Positions 9,997-19,088 of a stretch of 45,095 bases of DNA are shown in pieces. Source of the DNA: Pseudomonas sp. PA15(2017) (lineage in GTDB: Bacteria > Pseudomonadota > Gammaproteobacteria > Pseudomonadales > Pseudomonadaceae); assembly GCF_001945395.1 (NCBI RefSeq), contig NZ_MSXV01000051.1, forward strand, positions 1 to 45,095, in the 5' to 3' direction. Every line of letters starts with the position of its first letter. Position 1 is the first letter of the stretch. Position numbers and translations under genes: made by a program. The notes beneath the pieces are model-generated. The model was not told the DNA's origin and did no database searches. It worked only from the letters and a program-made list of their open reading frames with translations.

Positions 9997-11310
9997 TCAC
10001 AGCCACCCCAGGTAAAGGGCCAGGTGGCCGAGCGGCAGGCTGAACAGCAGGCTCAGCAGACAGCGTTGCAGCCAGACCAGCAGCAGGTCGCGCAGGCGCA
10101 GGGGAATGCGGGTGGCGAGCATGCAGGGGATGGAGGCGGAGAAGAACAGCACGCTGCTAACCGAAACGATGGCGGTCACGAAACGCACCAGTTGGTCGGC
10201 GTCCTTGAGCAGGATTACTGGCAGGAACATTTCCGCCAGGCCCGAAGCCAAGGCGCTGGCCACCTGCATCGGCTGCTCCAGGCCGAACAGCCAGGTCAGC
10301 GGGTAGAGCAGCAGGCCGATGGCGTCGAACAACGGGGTGTACTTGGCGGCCAGCAGGCCCAACAGCCCGACGGCCAGGATGCTCGGCAGGATGTACGCGG
10401 TCATGCGCAAGCCATCGATGAAGGTGCCCCACAGCGACACGTGCAGCGAGGGCGCGCAGGCGGCCCGCGCCACCCCGGCGCGCCAGGCACTGGCGAAGCG
10501 GTTCTCGCCTTGCTCTAGTTCGGCTTCCGGCAGGCGCTCGGCAGACAGTGAAGCCAATGGATAGAGGCGGGCCGTGACCGATGTGACCAGAAAGGTGATC
10601 AGCAGCGTGCTCCAGAAATACAGGTTCCAGTGCTCCATCAGGTCCAGGGTCCTGGCCACCACCACCAGAAACGGCACCGACACGGTGGAAAAACCAGTGG
10701 CGATGATCGCCGCGTCGCGCAGGCTGTACTGGCCTTCGCGGTACATACGGTCGGTGATCAGCAGCCCCACCGAGTAACTGCCGGCGAACGAGGCGATGGC
10801 ATCGATCGCCGATTTGCCCGGGGTGCGCCACAGCGGGCGCATCACCGGCTGCATGAGTACGCCGACCAGCTCCAGCAGCCCGAAGCCGATCAGAAACACC
10901 AGCGCCAGGGCGCCCAGGGGCACGATCACCGCCAGGCTCAGCACCAGCTTCTCGAACAGAAAGGGCAGCATGTCCGGCTGATACAGCGCCGCCGGGCCGA
11001 GCTCGAGCAGGTAGGCGATGCCCACCAGCAGGCCGAGGCTTCTGAGCACGCTGAATAGGATAGTGGTCACGCTGTTGCGCCAGGAGCCGTCGAACCAGGG
11101 CATCACTGCGCCGTAGAGCATGAACAGCAGGGCGCAGATGATCACCAGCGGCCGTGCATGGGTTTGCAGGGCCGAGGCGGCGTGGTCGAGCAGCAGGCTG
11201 GAGCGCCCGGCCAGTTCCATCGGCACGAAGAACAGCAGGATGCCGACCAGGCTGTAGCCGAGCAGGCGCGCGATGGCCACCGGGGCACTCAGGGGCGTTG
11301 CGCTGGTCAT
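9997..11310 (-). CDS. YjiH-family membrane protein (Gate/nucleoside-recognition domain), probable hut transporter
   Basis: A 437-residue inner-membrane protein with roughly ten to twelve hydrophobic segments. The central part, including [20 protein letters not shown] near residue 170 and [19 protein letters not shown] near 210, fits the Gate (nucleoside-recognition) domain of YjiH-type proteins. It sits inside the hut operon between hutG and hutU, where other pseudomonads often carry a histidine or urocanate permease. Uptake of histidine, urocanate or a related imidazole is therefore an inference from position only. Its ATG overlaps the stop of a 14-codon ORF (ATGA at 11307-11310), and the ATG has no good ribosome binding site of its own. 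Confidence 0.85.
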   Translation of the reverse strand: MTSATPLSAPVAIARLLGYSLVGILLFFVPMELAGRSSLLLDHAASALQTHARPLVIICALLFMLYGAVMPWFDGSWRNSVTTILFSVLRSLGLLVGIAYLLELGPAALYQPDMLPFLFEKLVLSLAVIVPLGALALVFLIGFGLLELVGVLMQPVMRPLWRTPGKSAIDAIASFAGSYSVGLLITDRMYREGQYSLRDAAIIATGFSTVSVPFLVVVARTLDLMEHWNLYFWSTLLITFLVTSVTARLYPLASLSAERLPEAELEQGENRFASAWRAGVARAACAPSLHVSLWGTFIDGLRMTAYILPSILAVGLLGLLAAKYTPLFDAIGLLLYPLTWLFGLEQPMQVASALASGLAEMFLPVILLKDADQLVRFVTAIVSVSSVLFFSASIPCMLATRIPLRLRDLLLVWLQRCLLSLLFSLPLGHLALYLGWL

Positions 11311-11351
11311 CTCGACGCGTCGGCTGGCGTGGTCAGGGCTTTGATGAGCAT
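11307..11351 (-). CDS. Possible 14-residue leader peptide coupled to the YjiH-type gene
   Basis: On the minus strand GGAG (11358-11361), a six-base spacer and ATG (11351) open a reading frame [14 protein letters not shown]. Its TGA overlaps the start of the next gene as ATGA. The ribosome binding site is better than that of the downstream gene, so translation may be coupled. The peptide itself need not have a function. It is too short for statistical support and could be chance. Confidence 0.33.
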   Translation of the reverse strand: MLIKALTTPADASR

Positions 11352-11397
11352 GGCAATCTCCGTGCTTGTTGTTATGGGAGAAGTGGGCAGCGAGCGC

Positions 11398-12354
11398 TCA
11401 TTCGCTCATCGTGAGCAGATGCAGCAGCCGGGCGGCAGCACGGGCGGTGCGGTTGTCGATGTCGTGCTGTGGGTTGACCTCGGCGACGTCGATCAACCGC
11501 AGCTTGCCGCTGGCCTTCAGGCGCAGCAGCAGGGGTTCGAGCAGCGCCAGGGGCACGCCGCGGGCGGCTGGGGCGCTGACGCCGGGCGCTTCGCAGGCCG
11601 GCAGTACGTCGATGTCCAGGGTCAGGTAAAGCAGGTCGCAGCCGGCGACGAAGGCGTCCAGGTCGCGGCCGATGGCCTCCAGGGTGGCCTCGCGAATGTC
11701 GCGGTCTTCGCGCACCAGCACGTTCAGTTCGGCGGCGCGCTCGAACAGCGCGCGCGTGTTGCTGGCGCGGCTGATGCCCAGGCAGGCGTAGTTGAAGAGC
11801 CAGCCACGCGCGGTGCACTGTTCGGCAATCTGCGCGAAGGGCGTGCCCGAGGAGTGCACGTGCGCCGGGTCGCGCAGGTCGAAATGGGCATCGAAATTGA
11901 TGATGCCGATGCGCGGGGCGGCCTTCCGCGCATCGGCTCGTTTTTCCAGGTGTCCGGCCAGCCCGGACCAACTGCCGTAGGCCACTTCGTGTCCGCCGCC
12001 GAGTACCAGCGGCAGGTGTCCGCTGTCGAGCAGCGCGCACACGCCGTTGGCCAGGCGCGTCTGGGCGGCCTCCAGGTCGCCGTCTTCGCAAACGATATCG
12101 CCGGCTTCGAAGGCCGGCGCGTCGCGATGCCAGGCCAGGTTGGCCAGTGCCTTGCGCAGCGCTGCGGGGCCGCCCGCGGCACCCACGCGGCCGTGGTTGC
12201 GCTGCACGCCTTCGTCACAGGCGAAGCCGAGCAAGGCGATGCCAGGCTCGGCACCGGCGTGCAGCGGCTGGATGCGCTGGTGCCAGCGGGCGCTGTCCGG
12301 TTCGGGGTCGACGCGGCCGGTCCACGGGGCCATGGTGAAACGGTCAGCGTGCAT
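11398..12354 (-). CDS. hutG: Formimidoylglutamase (arginase-family HutG)
   Basis: This ureohydrolase-fold enzyme splits N-formimidoyl-L-glutamate into glutamate and formamide, the last step of the four-step hut route. Length is 318 residues. The manganese-site motifs of the arginase family are visible: [19 protein letters not shown] (D-A-H-x-D) and LDIDVLP (D-x-D). The start chosen is ATG 12354 ([17 protein letters not shown]); the open frame extends 52 codons further back, but only as a shadow of hutI. The start overlaps the 3' end of hutI by 11 bp, with GGAG nine bases upstream. It is not the zinc-dependent N-formylglutamate deformylase that shares the name hutG in P. putida; no hutF deiminase gene is present in the cluster. 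Confidence 0.93.
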   Translation of the reverse strand: MHADRFTMAPWTGRVDPEPDSARWHQRIQPLHAGAEPGIALLGFACDEGVQRNHGRVGAAGGPAALRKALANLAWHRDAPAFEAGDIVCEDGDLEAAQTRLANGVCALLDSGHLPLVLGGGHEVAYGSWSGLAGHLEKRADARKAAPRIGIINFDAHFDLRDPAHVHSSGTPFAQIAEQCTARGWLFNYACLGISRASNTRALFERAAELNVLVREDRDIREATLEAIGRDLDAFVAGCDLLYLTLDIDVLPACEAPGVSAPAARGVPLALLEPLLLRLKASGKLRLIDVAEVNPQHDIDNRTARAAARLLHLLTMSE

Positions 12355-13561
12355 GGCTGATGACTCCATTGAAGACGCGCTGGCGCAGGCGCCCGGCCTG
12401 CACGGCATAGGCCAGCTCGGCTGGTTGGCGAACGTCCCACAGGCACAGATCGGCGACCGCGCCAATCGCGATGCGGCCCAGCTCCGGGCGGCCGAGGGCG
12501 CGCGCCGCATGGGCGGTCATGCCGGCCAGGGCTTCGCGCGGGGTCAGGCGAAACAGGGTGCAGGCCAGGTTGGCCATCAGCGTGGGCAGGCAGATCGGCG
12601 AAGTGCCGGGGTTGGCATCGCTGGCCACTGCCATGGGCACGCCGTGGCGGCGCAGCAGGTCGATGGGCGGCAGACGGGTTTCGCGCAGCACGTGAAAGGC
12701 GCCGGGCAGCAGCACGGCAACGGTCCCGGCCTCGGCCATGGCGCGCACGCCGTCCTCGTCCAGGTACTCGACATGGTCCGCGGACCAGGCGCCATAGCGG
12801 GCGGCCAGCGCGCTGCCGCCCAGATTGGAAAGCTGCTCGGCATGGGCCTTGATCGCCAGGCCGTGGCGCTGGGCAGCCTGGAAAACCCGCTCGCACTGGG
12901 CCGGGGAGAAGGCGATGCCTTCGCAGAACACGTCCACTGCGTCGGCCAGGCGCTGGCTGGCGGCGGTCGGAATCATCTGCTCGCAGACCAGCTCGATATA
13001 GCCATCGGCATCGCCGGCGTATTCCGGCGGCAGGGCGTGGGCGCCGAGCAGCGTGGTACTGATGCGCACCGGCCGCAAGGTGGCCAGGCGCAGCGCCACG
13101 CGCAACATCTTCAGCTCGTCGTGCAGGGTCAGGCCATAGCCGGATTTGATCTCCAGGGTGGTGACGCCATCGGCCAGCAGGGCATCCAGGCGCGGCAGGC
13201 TGGCTGCGATCAGCTCGTCCTCGCTCGCGGCGCGGGTGGCCCGCACGGTGCTGAGAATGCCGCCGCCGTTGCGGGCGATGGTTTCGTAGCTGACGCCTTC
13301 GAGGCGCTGTTCGAACTCGCCGGCACGGTCACCGGTATACACCAGGTGGCTATGGCAATCGACCAGGCCGGGCGTCATCACGCCGCCGCTGGCCGCTTCC
13401 TTGGCGCCACCGGCCAGGCTCGGGGCGAACTCGCTCTCCGGCCACAGACCGGCAATACGCCCATGCTCGACCTTCACGGCCATCGGCTCGGGGAGTTGTT
13501 CGAGGCCATCGAACAGGGTGACGTTGCGCCAGAGCAGGGGAGTGGACTGAGAGGAAGCCAT
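12344..13561 (-). CDS. hutI: Imidazolonepropionase
   Basis: HutI hydrolyses 4-imidazolone-5-propionate to N-formimidoyl-L-glutamate. The 405-residue protein is a metal-dependent amidohydrolase: H70-S-H72 in [12 protein letters not shown], a later metal histidine in [10 protein letters not shown], and the catalytic aspartate in [12 protein letters not shown]. It is the first gene of the hut operon on the minus strand. The start at 13561 ([10 protein letters not shown]) has no clear ribosome binding site, but no better start exists. Two perfect TGTATATACA palindromes lie 22 and 107 bp upstream and are probably HutC operators. Confidence 0.96.
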   Translation of the reverse strand: MASSQSTPLLWRNVTLFDGLEQLPEPMAVKVEHGRIAGLWPESEFAPSLAGGAKEAASGGVMTPGLVDCHSHLVYTGDRAGEFEQRLEGVSYETIARNGGGILSTVRATRAASEDELIAASLPRLDALLADGVTTLEIKSGYGLTLHDELKMLRVALRLATLRPVRISTTLLGAHALPPEYAGDADGYIELVCEQMIPTAASQRLADAVDVFCEGIAFSPAQCERVFQAAQRHGLAIKAHAEQLSNLGGSALAARYGAWSADHVEYLDEDGVRAMAEAGTVAVLLPGAFHVLRETRLPPIDLLRRHGVPMAVASDANPGTSPICLPTLMANLACTLFRLTPREALAGMTAHAARALGRPELGRIAIGAVADLCLWDVRQPAELAYAVQAGRLRQRVFNGVISHAR

Positions 13562-13582
13562 TGAAGATCGCCTTTTTTGTAA

Positions 13583-13592
13583 TGTATATACA
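13583..13592. promoter_or_regulatory. HutC operator candidate, hutI-proximal
   Basis: TGTATATACA is a perfect 10-bp palindrome of the form TGTA-N2-TACA, which as I recall is the HutC recognition pattern in P. fluorescens. It lies 22 bp before the hutI start. A weak minus-strand promoter could be TTGACC at 13614-13619 with TAATTG at 13591-13596 (17-bp spacer), in which case this site overlaps the -10 region; that -10 is poor. Confidence 0.72.
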
Positions 13593-13667
13593 ATTAAGCG
13601 AAAGGCCTCAGATGGTCAAGCCCTACGCGATATTATCGGCATATATACGGGCTTTTTCCGTTATATA

Positions 13668-13677
13668 TGTATATACA
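13668..13677. promoter_or_regulatory. HutC operator candidate, distal
   Basis: This is a second perfect TGTATATACA, extended to ATGTATATACAT at 13667-13678, exactly 85 bp from the first. Eighty-five bp is about eight helical turns, so both sites face the same side of the DNA. It lies just after the stop of the GFA-domain gene. Confidence 0.68.
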
Positions 13678-13698
13678 TTTTTGTGGCTGGAAGACGAC

Positions 13699-14070
13699 TC
13701 AGGAGCGATCCCGGGGATAGCGCTTGGCGAGAGGGAAGGCCGGCAACCAGGCTTCGCGCCGGCTCGTCCAGCATTCGTAGGTGGGCTGCAGCTGATCGGG
13801 TGCGTCGAGGGCGCCCAGGTGGATTTCGATTTCATCGCCGCTGTGGGCGAACAGCGAGGAGCCGCAAAGCGGACAGAAGTGGCGCCCGGCGTAGCTATGG
13901 GTTGCGCCGCTGACCGTCACGGCGTTGTGGAGGAAGATCGCCGCGGCGTAGAACAGCGCGCCATGGTGCTTGCGGCAGTCGAGGCAATGACAGATGCCGA
14001 CTCGCTCAGGCTGGCCTGCCGCTGAGAGTCGGACCTGGCCGCACAGGCAGCCACCGGTGAATGGATCCAT
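13699..14070 (-). CDS. GFA-domain protein (CENP-V/GFA family)
   Basis: A 123-residue protein of the glutathione-dependent formaldehyde-activating fold. Zinc-binding cysteines are all present: C8 and C10 in GGCLCGQV, the CHCLDCRKHHG cluster near residues 27-37, and CPLCGSSLFAH near 66-76. AGGAGG six bases before ATG 14070 fixes the start. Most GFA-domain proteins have no proven formaldehyde activity and their substrates are unknown, so no function is assigned. It is on the same strand as hutI and 137 bp upstream of it, but the HutC-type operators lie between them, so it is probably a separate unit. Confidence 0.86.
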   Translation of the reverse strand: MDPFTGGCLCGQVRLSAAGQPERVGICHCLDCRKHHGALFYAAAIFLHNAVTVSGATHSYAGRHFCPLCGSSLFAHSGDEIEIHLGALDAPDQLQPTYECWTSRREAWLPAFPLAKRYPRDRS

Positions 14071-14128
14071 GCCGCACCTCCTGCAGGCTCACCGCAGAAA
14101 CCATAGCAGCAGGCGAGCGCTTGGCGAG

Positions 14129-14764
14129 TCAGGGCCGGTAGGCGCGCAGGAACATCTCGACGGTGGCACGGGCGTGTTGCTCCTGCTGAGCCTCGGTTTC
14201 TGGCTCGCCGCAGCCGATCAGCAGGCGGAAATTGGCACAGCCCTTGAGCAGGGAGAAGAATTGATCGGCGGCAAGCTTCGGCGATTCGATACGCAACTGG
14301 CCGCTCTGATTCATCTTGCCCAGCAGGCGCTCCATTTCGGCGAGCAAGCGCTGCGGCCCGGCCTCGTAGAAAATCTTCGCCAGTTGCGGGTCCTGGGCGC
14401 CAAGGCTGCTCATCAGGCGATGCAGGTCGACGGACTCGCTGCTGTTGAGCAACTGGCTGAAGCCGCGGGCGATGTTGAGCAGCACGTTATGCACGGTCGC
14501 ACCAGCGGGAAACTCGAAGAACAATTCGGGCAACTGCTCTTCGCAGCGGGCCTTCACCGCGGCGCAGAACAGCGTCTCCTTGTCGTTGAAGTGGCTGTAC
14601 ACCGTGAGCTTGGAAACCCCGGCGTGGGCGGCGATGGCGTCCATGCTGCTGCCGGCGTAGCCGTAGCGCAAAAACAGGCATTTGGCCGCTTCGAGAATGG
14701 CTTCGCGCTTGGCGAGGTCTTTGGGGCGACCGGGGCCGCTGGACTGCAGTGAAGTGTCTGACAT
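14129..14764 (-). CDS. TetR-family regulator of the adjacent RND pump
   Basis: A 211-residue TetR protein. Helix-turn-helix residues about 17-64 include KREAILEAAKCLFLRYGYAG and VSKLTVYSHFNDKETLF. The C-terminal ligand domain (about 85-205) is of the TetR_C type common in efflux repressors. It diverges from the membrane-fusion/RND operon, and an 11-bp inverted repeat lies in the shared 93-bp gap, so it probably represses both sides. No ligand can be inferred. No strong ribosome binding site precedes ATG 14764. Confidence 0.92.
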   Translation of the reverse strand: MSDTSLQSSGPGRPKDLAKREAILEAAKCLFLRYGYAGSSMDAIAAHAGVSKLTVYSHFNDKETLFCAAVKARCEEQLPELFFEFPAGATVHNVLLNIARGFSQLLNSSESVDLHRLMSSLGAQDPQLAKIFYEAGPQRLLAEMERLLGKMNQSGQLRIESPKLAADQFFSLLKGCANFRLLIGCGEPETEAQQEQHARATVEMFLRAYRP

Positions 14765-14783
14765 CGGGCGATTTTAATACTGG

Positions 14784-14819
14784 ACTGCCGAGTACGCTAT
14801 TTTTAATATACTCGGCAGT
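14784..14819. promoter_or_regulatory. Probable TetR operator between tetR and the pump operon
   Basis: ACTGCCGAGTA at 14784-14794 and TACTCGGCAGT at 14809-14819 form a perfect 11-bp inverted repeat with a 14-bp AT-rich centre. It occupies most of the 93-bp divergent gap, so it must overlap at least one promoter. A further, weaker symmetry (TTTTAATACTG / CAGTACAAATATTAAAA) surrounds it. Confidence 0.72.
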
Positions 14820-14857
14820 ACAAATATTAAAAAGTTCCCGCTGAAAGGACGCTCATC

Positions 14858-15961
14858 ATGTTCTGCCATGCTCTGTATCGCCTTGCGCCCCTGTGCCTGG
14901 CTCTGTCCCTGGTTGCCTGCAGCGACGCGCAGGCGCCGCAGCCGGGCATTCGTCCGGCCATGGTCGCGCAGCCGCAGCTGTCGGCGGAGCAGGTGGACAG
15001 CTATCCGGGCGAGATAAGGGCGCGGCTGGAGCCGGAGCTGGCCTTTCGCATTGGCGGCAAGGTGACCCGGCGGCTGGTTGAAGTGGGCCAGCGGGTTGCC
15101 AAGGATGCGCCACTGGCCGAGCTGGACCCGCAGGACGTGCGCCTGCAGCTCGATGCCTCCCGCGCCCAACTGCAATCGGCCGAATCCAACCTGCAATTGG
15201 CGCGCGCCGAGCGCGACCGCTACCGCACCCTGCAGCAGCGCGGAATGATCAGCAAATCCCTGGGCGACAACGCCGAAAACACCTTTCGCGCCGCCGAAGC
15301 GCGCCTGCGTCAGGTACGCGCCGAGCTCAGCGTCGCCGACAACCAGGCCGGCTACGCCGTGCTGAAAGCCCCGCAGAGCGGGGTGATCGTGCAGCGCCGT
15401 GCCGAGGTCGGGCAGGTGCTGGCGGCCGGGCAGACGGTGTTCGTGCTGGCCGCCGATGGCGAGCGCGAGGTGCTGATCGACCTGCCTGAACAGGTGATCA
15501 GGCACCTCGCCATCGGCCAGGAGGTCGCCGTCGAGCTGTGGTCGCAGCCTGGCGAGCGGCTGGCCGGTCGCGTGCGTGAACTGTCGCCCGCGGCTGATTC
15601 GCGCTCGCGTACCTACGCCGCCCGGGTGGCGCTGCAGGCGTCCGATGCGCAGGTCGAACTCGGCCAGAGCGCCCGGGTGTTCATCGCCCGCAATGGCGAC
15701 GTGCCGCTGGCAGTGCCGCTGTCGGCACTGAGCGCGGAACAGGGCCAGCCCTACGTCTGGGTGGTCGACCCGCAGACTTCCACGCTCAAGCGCACCGCCG
15801 TGCGGGTCGGCGCCTATGGCGAGAAGACCGTGCCGGTACTCGACGGCCTGAAAGCCAGCGACTGGGTGGTGGTGGCCGGTGTACAGGTGCTGCTCGACGG
15901 CCAGCAGGTGCGCCCGGTGGATCGGCAGAACCGCGCCGTCGATCTGGTTGCCAAGGAGTAA
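14858..15961 (+). CDS. RND efflux membrane-fusion (periplasmic adaptor) lipoprotein
   Basis: A 367-residue adaptor of the HlyD/AcrA type that bridges the inner-membrane pump and an outer-membrane channel. A type II signal ends at the lipobox L18-V19-A20-C21 (SLVAC), so it should be lipid-anchored in the inner membrane. The first lipoyl half is near residues 45-85 and a helical hairpin lies near 85-160 (QLDASRAQLQSAESNLQLAR). The second lipoyl half and beta-barrel follow (VLKAPQSGVIVQRRAEVGQV near 165-185). AAAGGA precedes ATG 14858. AAGGAG for the next gene overlaps its stop, so the pump gene is coupled. No outer-membrane channel gene follows, so a channel from elsewhere, such as an OprM-type protein, is probably borrowed. 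Confidence 0.93.
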   Translation: MFCHALYRLAPLCLALSLVACSDAQAPQPGIRPAMVAQPQLSAEQVDSYPGEIRARLEPELAFRIGGKVTRRLVEVGQRVAKDAPLAELDPQDVRLQLDASRAQLQSAESNLQLARAERDRYRTLQQRGMISKSLGDNAENTFRAAEARLRQVRAELSVADNQAGYAVLKAPQSGVIVQRRAEVGQVLAAGQTVFVLAADGEREVLIDLPEQVIRHLAIGQEVAVELWSQPGERLAGRVRELSPAADSRSRTYAARVALQASDAQVELGQSARVFIARNGDVPLAVPLSALSAEQGQPYVWVVDPQTSTLKRTAVRVGAYGEKTVPVLDGLKASDWVVVAGVQVLLDGQQVRPVDRQNRAVDLVAKE

Positions 15962-15967
15962 GCGCCG

Positions 15968-18900
15968 ATGTCGTTCAACCTGTCCGCCTGGGCGCTGCAG
16001 CACCGCCAGATCGTGCTTTACCTCATGCTGCTGCTCGGCGTCGTTGGCGCACTGTCCTACACCAAGCTGGGGCAGAGCGAGGACCCGCCGTTCACCTTCA
16101 AGGCCATGGTGGTGAAGACCAACTGGCCGGGCGCCACCGCCGAGCAGGTGTCGCGCCAGGTCACCGAGCGCATCGAGAAGAAACTGATGGAGACCGGCGA
16201 GTACGAGCGCATCGTGTCGTTCTCGCGGCCCGGCGAATCCCAGGTCACCTTCATGGCCCGCGACTCGATGCACTCCAACGAGATTCCCGAGCTCTGGTAC
16301 CAGCTGCGCAAGAAGATCGGCGACATTCGCCATACGCTGCCCGCCGGTATCCAGGGGCCGTTCTTCAACGACGAATTCGGCACCACCTTCGGCAACATCT
16401 ACGCGCTGACCGGCAACGGTTTCGACTACGCGGTACTCAAGGATTACGCCGACCGCGTGCAACTGCAGCTGCAGCGGGTCAGGGATGTCGGCAAGGTCGA
16501 GCTGGTCGGTCTGCAGGACGAGAAAATCTGGATCGAGCTGTCCAACACCAAGCTCGCCACCCTCGGCCTGCCGCTCGCCGCCGTGCAGCAGGCTCTCGAG
16601 CAGCAGAACGCCATGCCCGTGGCCGGCTTCTTCGAGACCGACACCGACCGGGTGCAATTGCGTGTCAGCGGCAACTTCGAGACGGTCGAGCAGATCCGCG
16701 ATTTCCCCATCCGCGTGGCCGACCGCACCTTGCGCATCGGCGACGTGGCCGAAATCAGCCGCGGCTTCAATGATCCACCGGCGCCGCGCATGCGTTTCAT
16801 GGGCGAGGATGCCATTGGGCTGGCGGTTTCCATGAAGCCGGGCGGTGACATCCTGGTGCTCGGCAAGGCACTGGAAAGCGAGTTCACCCGCCTGCAGAAC
16901 AACCTGCCGGCCGGCATGCAACTGCGCAAGGTGTCGGACCAGCCAGCGGCGGTGAAGACCGGCGTCGGCGAATTCGTCAAGGTGCTCACCGAGGCGCTGA
17001 TCATCGTGCTGCTGGTCAGCTTCTTCTCCCTCGGGTTGCGCACCGGGCTGGTGGTGGCGCTGTCGATTCCCCTGGTGCTGGCGATGACCTTCGCCGCCAT
17101 GTACTACCTGAACATCGGCCTGCACAAGATATCCCTCGGCGCCCTGGTGCTGGCGCTGGGCCTGCTGGTGGACGACGCGATCATTGCCGTGGAGATCATG
17201 GCGATCAAGATGGAACAGGGCTACGACCGCCTCAAGGCGGCGAGCTTCGCCTGGACCAGCACGGCCTTTCCGATGCTCACCGGCACGTTGATCACCGCGG
17301 CGGGCTTTTTGCCGATCGCCACCGCGCAGTCGGGCACCGGCGAATACACCCGCTCGATCTTCCAGGTGGTGACCATTGCCCTGTTGATGTCCTGGGTGGC
17401 GGCGGTGATGTTCGTGCCGTACCTGGGCGCGCGCCTGTTGCCGGACCTGGCTAAGCGCGCGGCCGAAAAGCACGGTAGCAGCCATGGCCACGACCCCTAT
17501 GCCACGCCTTTCTATCAGCGCGTTCGCCGTCTCGTCGACGGGTGCGTGCGTTGGCGCAAGACGGTCATCGTGCTGACCCTGGCGTTGTTCGTCGGCTCGA
17601 TCTTTCTGTTCAGGTTCGTGCCGCAGCAGTTCTTCCCCGCGTCGGGGCGCTTGGAGCTGATGGTCGATTTCAAACTGGCCGAAGGCGCTTCGCTGATCGC
17701 CACCGAGGCCGAGGTGCGCCGCCTGGAACAGCGCCTGGCGGGCCACCCGGGTGTGGACAACTACGTGGCCTATGTCGGCACCGGCTCGCCGCGCTTCTAC
17801 CTGCCGCTGGACCAGCAGCTGCCGGCCACCAGCTTTGCGCAGATCGTGGTGCTGGCCAAAACCATCGAGGAGCGCGAGGCCGTACGCGCCTGGCTGATCG
17901 ACGTGTTGCGCGATGAATTCCCGAGCCTGCGCACGCGCATCTCGCGCCTGGAGAATGGCCCACCGGTTGGCTACCCGGTGCAGTTCCGGGTCTCCGGCGA
18001 GCATATCGCAGAGGTGCGTGCGTTGGCCCGTCAGGTCGCCGACAAGGTGCGTGCCAACCCCGACGTGGTCAACGTGCATCTGGATTGGCAGGAACCGAGC
18101 AAGGTGGTGTACCTGAACATCGACCAGGAGCGCGCCCGGGCTCTGGGCGTGAGCACCGCCGATGTGGCCAGGTTCCTGCGCAGCTCGCTCAATGGCTCGT
18201 CGGTCAGCGATTACCGCGAAGACAACGAGCTGATCGAAATCCTCCTGCGCGGCACCTCGGCGGAGCGCCAGGCGCTGCGGCTGCTACCGAGCCTGGCGGT
18301 GCCCACCGACAGCGGCAAGAGCGTGGCGCTGGCGCAGATCGCCACCCTGGAATACGGCTTCGAGGAAGGGGTGATCTGGCATCGTAACCGACTGCCGACC
18401 GTCACCGTGCGCGCCGATATCTATGGGCCCCAGCAGCCGGCCACGCTGACCAGGCAGATCCTGCCGAGCCTGGCCGACATCCGCGCCAGCCTGCCGGATG
18501 GCTACCTGCTGGAAGTCGGCGGCTCGGTGGAGGATTCCTCCAAGGGCCAGGCCTCGGTGGTGGCCGGCGTGCCATTGTTCGTGGTGGTGGTGCTGACCCT
18601 GCTGATGCTGCAGCTCAAGAGCTTCTCGCGCATGACCATGGTGTTTCTCACCGCGCCGCTGGGGCTGATCGGGGTGACCCTGTTCCTGCTGCTGTTCGGC
18701 CAGCCGTTCGGCTTCGTGGCGATGCTCGGCACCATCGCGCTGTCGGGGATGATCATGCGCAACTCGGTGATTCTGGTCGACCAGATCGAGCAGGACCGCG
18801 AGGCGGGGCTGGACAGCTGGAACGCCATCGTCGAAGCCACCGTGCGGCGCTTCCGGCCCATCGTGCTGACCGCGCTGGCCGCGGTGCTGGCGATGATCCC

Positions 18901-19057
18901 GTTGTCGCGCAGCGTGTTCTTCGGGCCGATGGCCGTGGCGATCATGGGTGGGCTGGTGGTGGCCACCGCGCTGACCCTGCTGTTCTTGCCGGCGCTGTAT
19001 GCGGCGTGGTTCAGGGTAAAGCCGAGCGACAGGGCGCATGCTGAGGGTGACAGTTAG
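15968..19057 (+). CDS. RND multidrug efflux transporter, TriC-like
   Basis: A 1029-residue inner-membrane proton/drug antiporter of the HAE-1 RND family. Twelve membrane segments are visible: one near the N-terminus, five around 335-480 and the mirrored set around 530 and 860-1015. The proton-relay aspartates D402-D403 lie in LGLLVDDAIIAVE. The N-terminus (SWALQHRQIVL-type, LGQSEDPPFTFKAM) and the porter domains resemble P. aeruginosa TriC as I recall it; TriC works with two adaptors, whereas only one adaptor gene is here. It starts six bases after the adaptor stop with AAGGAG nine bases upstream. Substrates are unknown. Confidence 0.94.
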   Translation: MSFNLSAWALQHRQIVLYLMLLLGVVGALSYTKLGQSEDPPFTFKAMVVKTNWPGATAEQVSRQVTERIEKKLMETGEYERIVSFSRPGESQVTFMARDSMHSNEIPELWYQLRKKIGDIRHTLPAGIQGPFFNDEFGTTFGNIYALTGNGFDYAVLKDYADRVQLQLQRVRDVGKVELVGLQDEKIWIELSNTKLATLGLPLAAVQQALEQQNAMPVAGFFETDTDRVQLRVSGNFETVEQIRDFPIRVADRTLRIGDVAEISRGFNDPPAPRMRFMGEDAIGLAVSMKPGGDILVLGKALESEFTRLQNNLPAGMQLRKVSDQPAAVKTGVGEFVKVLTEALIIVLLVSFFSLGLRTGLVVALSIPLVLAMTFAAMYYLNIGLHKISLGALVLALGLLVDDAIIAVEIMAIKMEQGYDRLKAASFAWTSTAFPMLTGTLITAAGFLPIATAQSGTGEYTRSIFQVVTIALLMSWVAAVMFVPYLGARLLPDLAKRAAEKHGSSHGHDPYATPFYQRVRRLVDGCVRWRKTVIVLTLALFVGSIFLFRFVPQQFFPASGRLELMVDFKLAEGASLIATEAEVRRLEQRLAGHPGVDNYVAYVGTGSPRFYLPLDQQLPATSFAQIVVLAKTIEEREAVRAWLIDVLRDEFPSLRTRISRLENGPPVGYPVQFRVSGEHIAEVRALARQVADKVRANPDVVNVHLDWQEPSKVVYLNIDQERARALGVSTADVARFLRSSLNGSSVSDYREDNELIEILLRGTSAERQALRLLPSLAVPTDSGKSVALAQIATLEYGFEEGVIWHRNRLPTVTVRADIYGPQQPATLTRQILPSLADIRASLPDGYLLEVGGSVEDSSKGQASVVAGVPLFVVVVLTLLMLQLKSFSRMTMVFLTAPLGLIGVTLFLLLFGQPFGFVAMLGTIALSGMIMRNSVILVDQIEQDREAGLDSWNAIVEATVRRFRPIVLTALAAVLAMIPLSRSVFFGPMAVAIMGGLVVATALTLLFLPALYAAWFRVKPSDRAHAEGDS

Positions 19058-19088
19058 GAACCTGATTGGGCTTTGAGAACCCGTGTTG

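Noticed and set aside
6695..10015. An 1106-codon plus-strand open frame across the hut genes
   Set aside because: It is antisense to hutH and hutU, whose motifs and ribosome binding sites are clear. The composition (rich in Gln, Gly, Val, His) is what high-GC antisense frames give.
13562..13698. Sigma-54 promoter (GG-N10-GC) upstream of hutI
   Set aside because: No string close to TGGCAC-N5-TTGC was found on the minus strand, although CbrB-dependent hut promoters are known in pseudomonads.
14774..18079. An 1101-codon minus-strand open frame across the pump operon
   Set aside because: Antisense to the adaptor and RND genes; rich in His, Gln and Gly with no motif.
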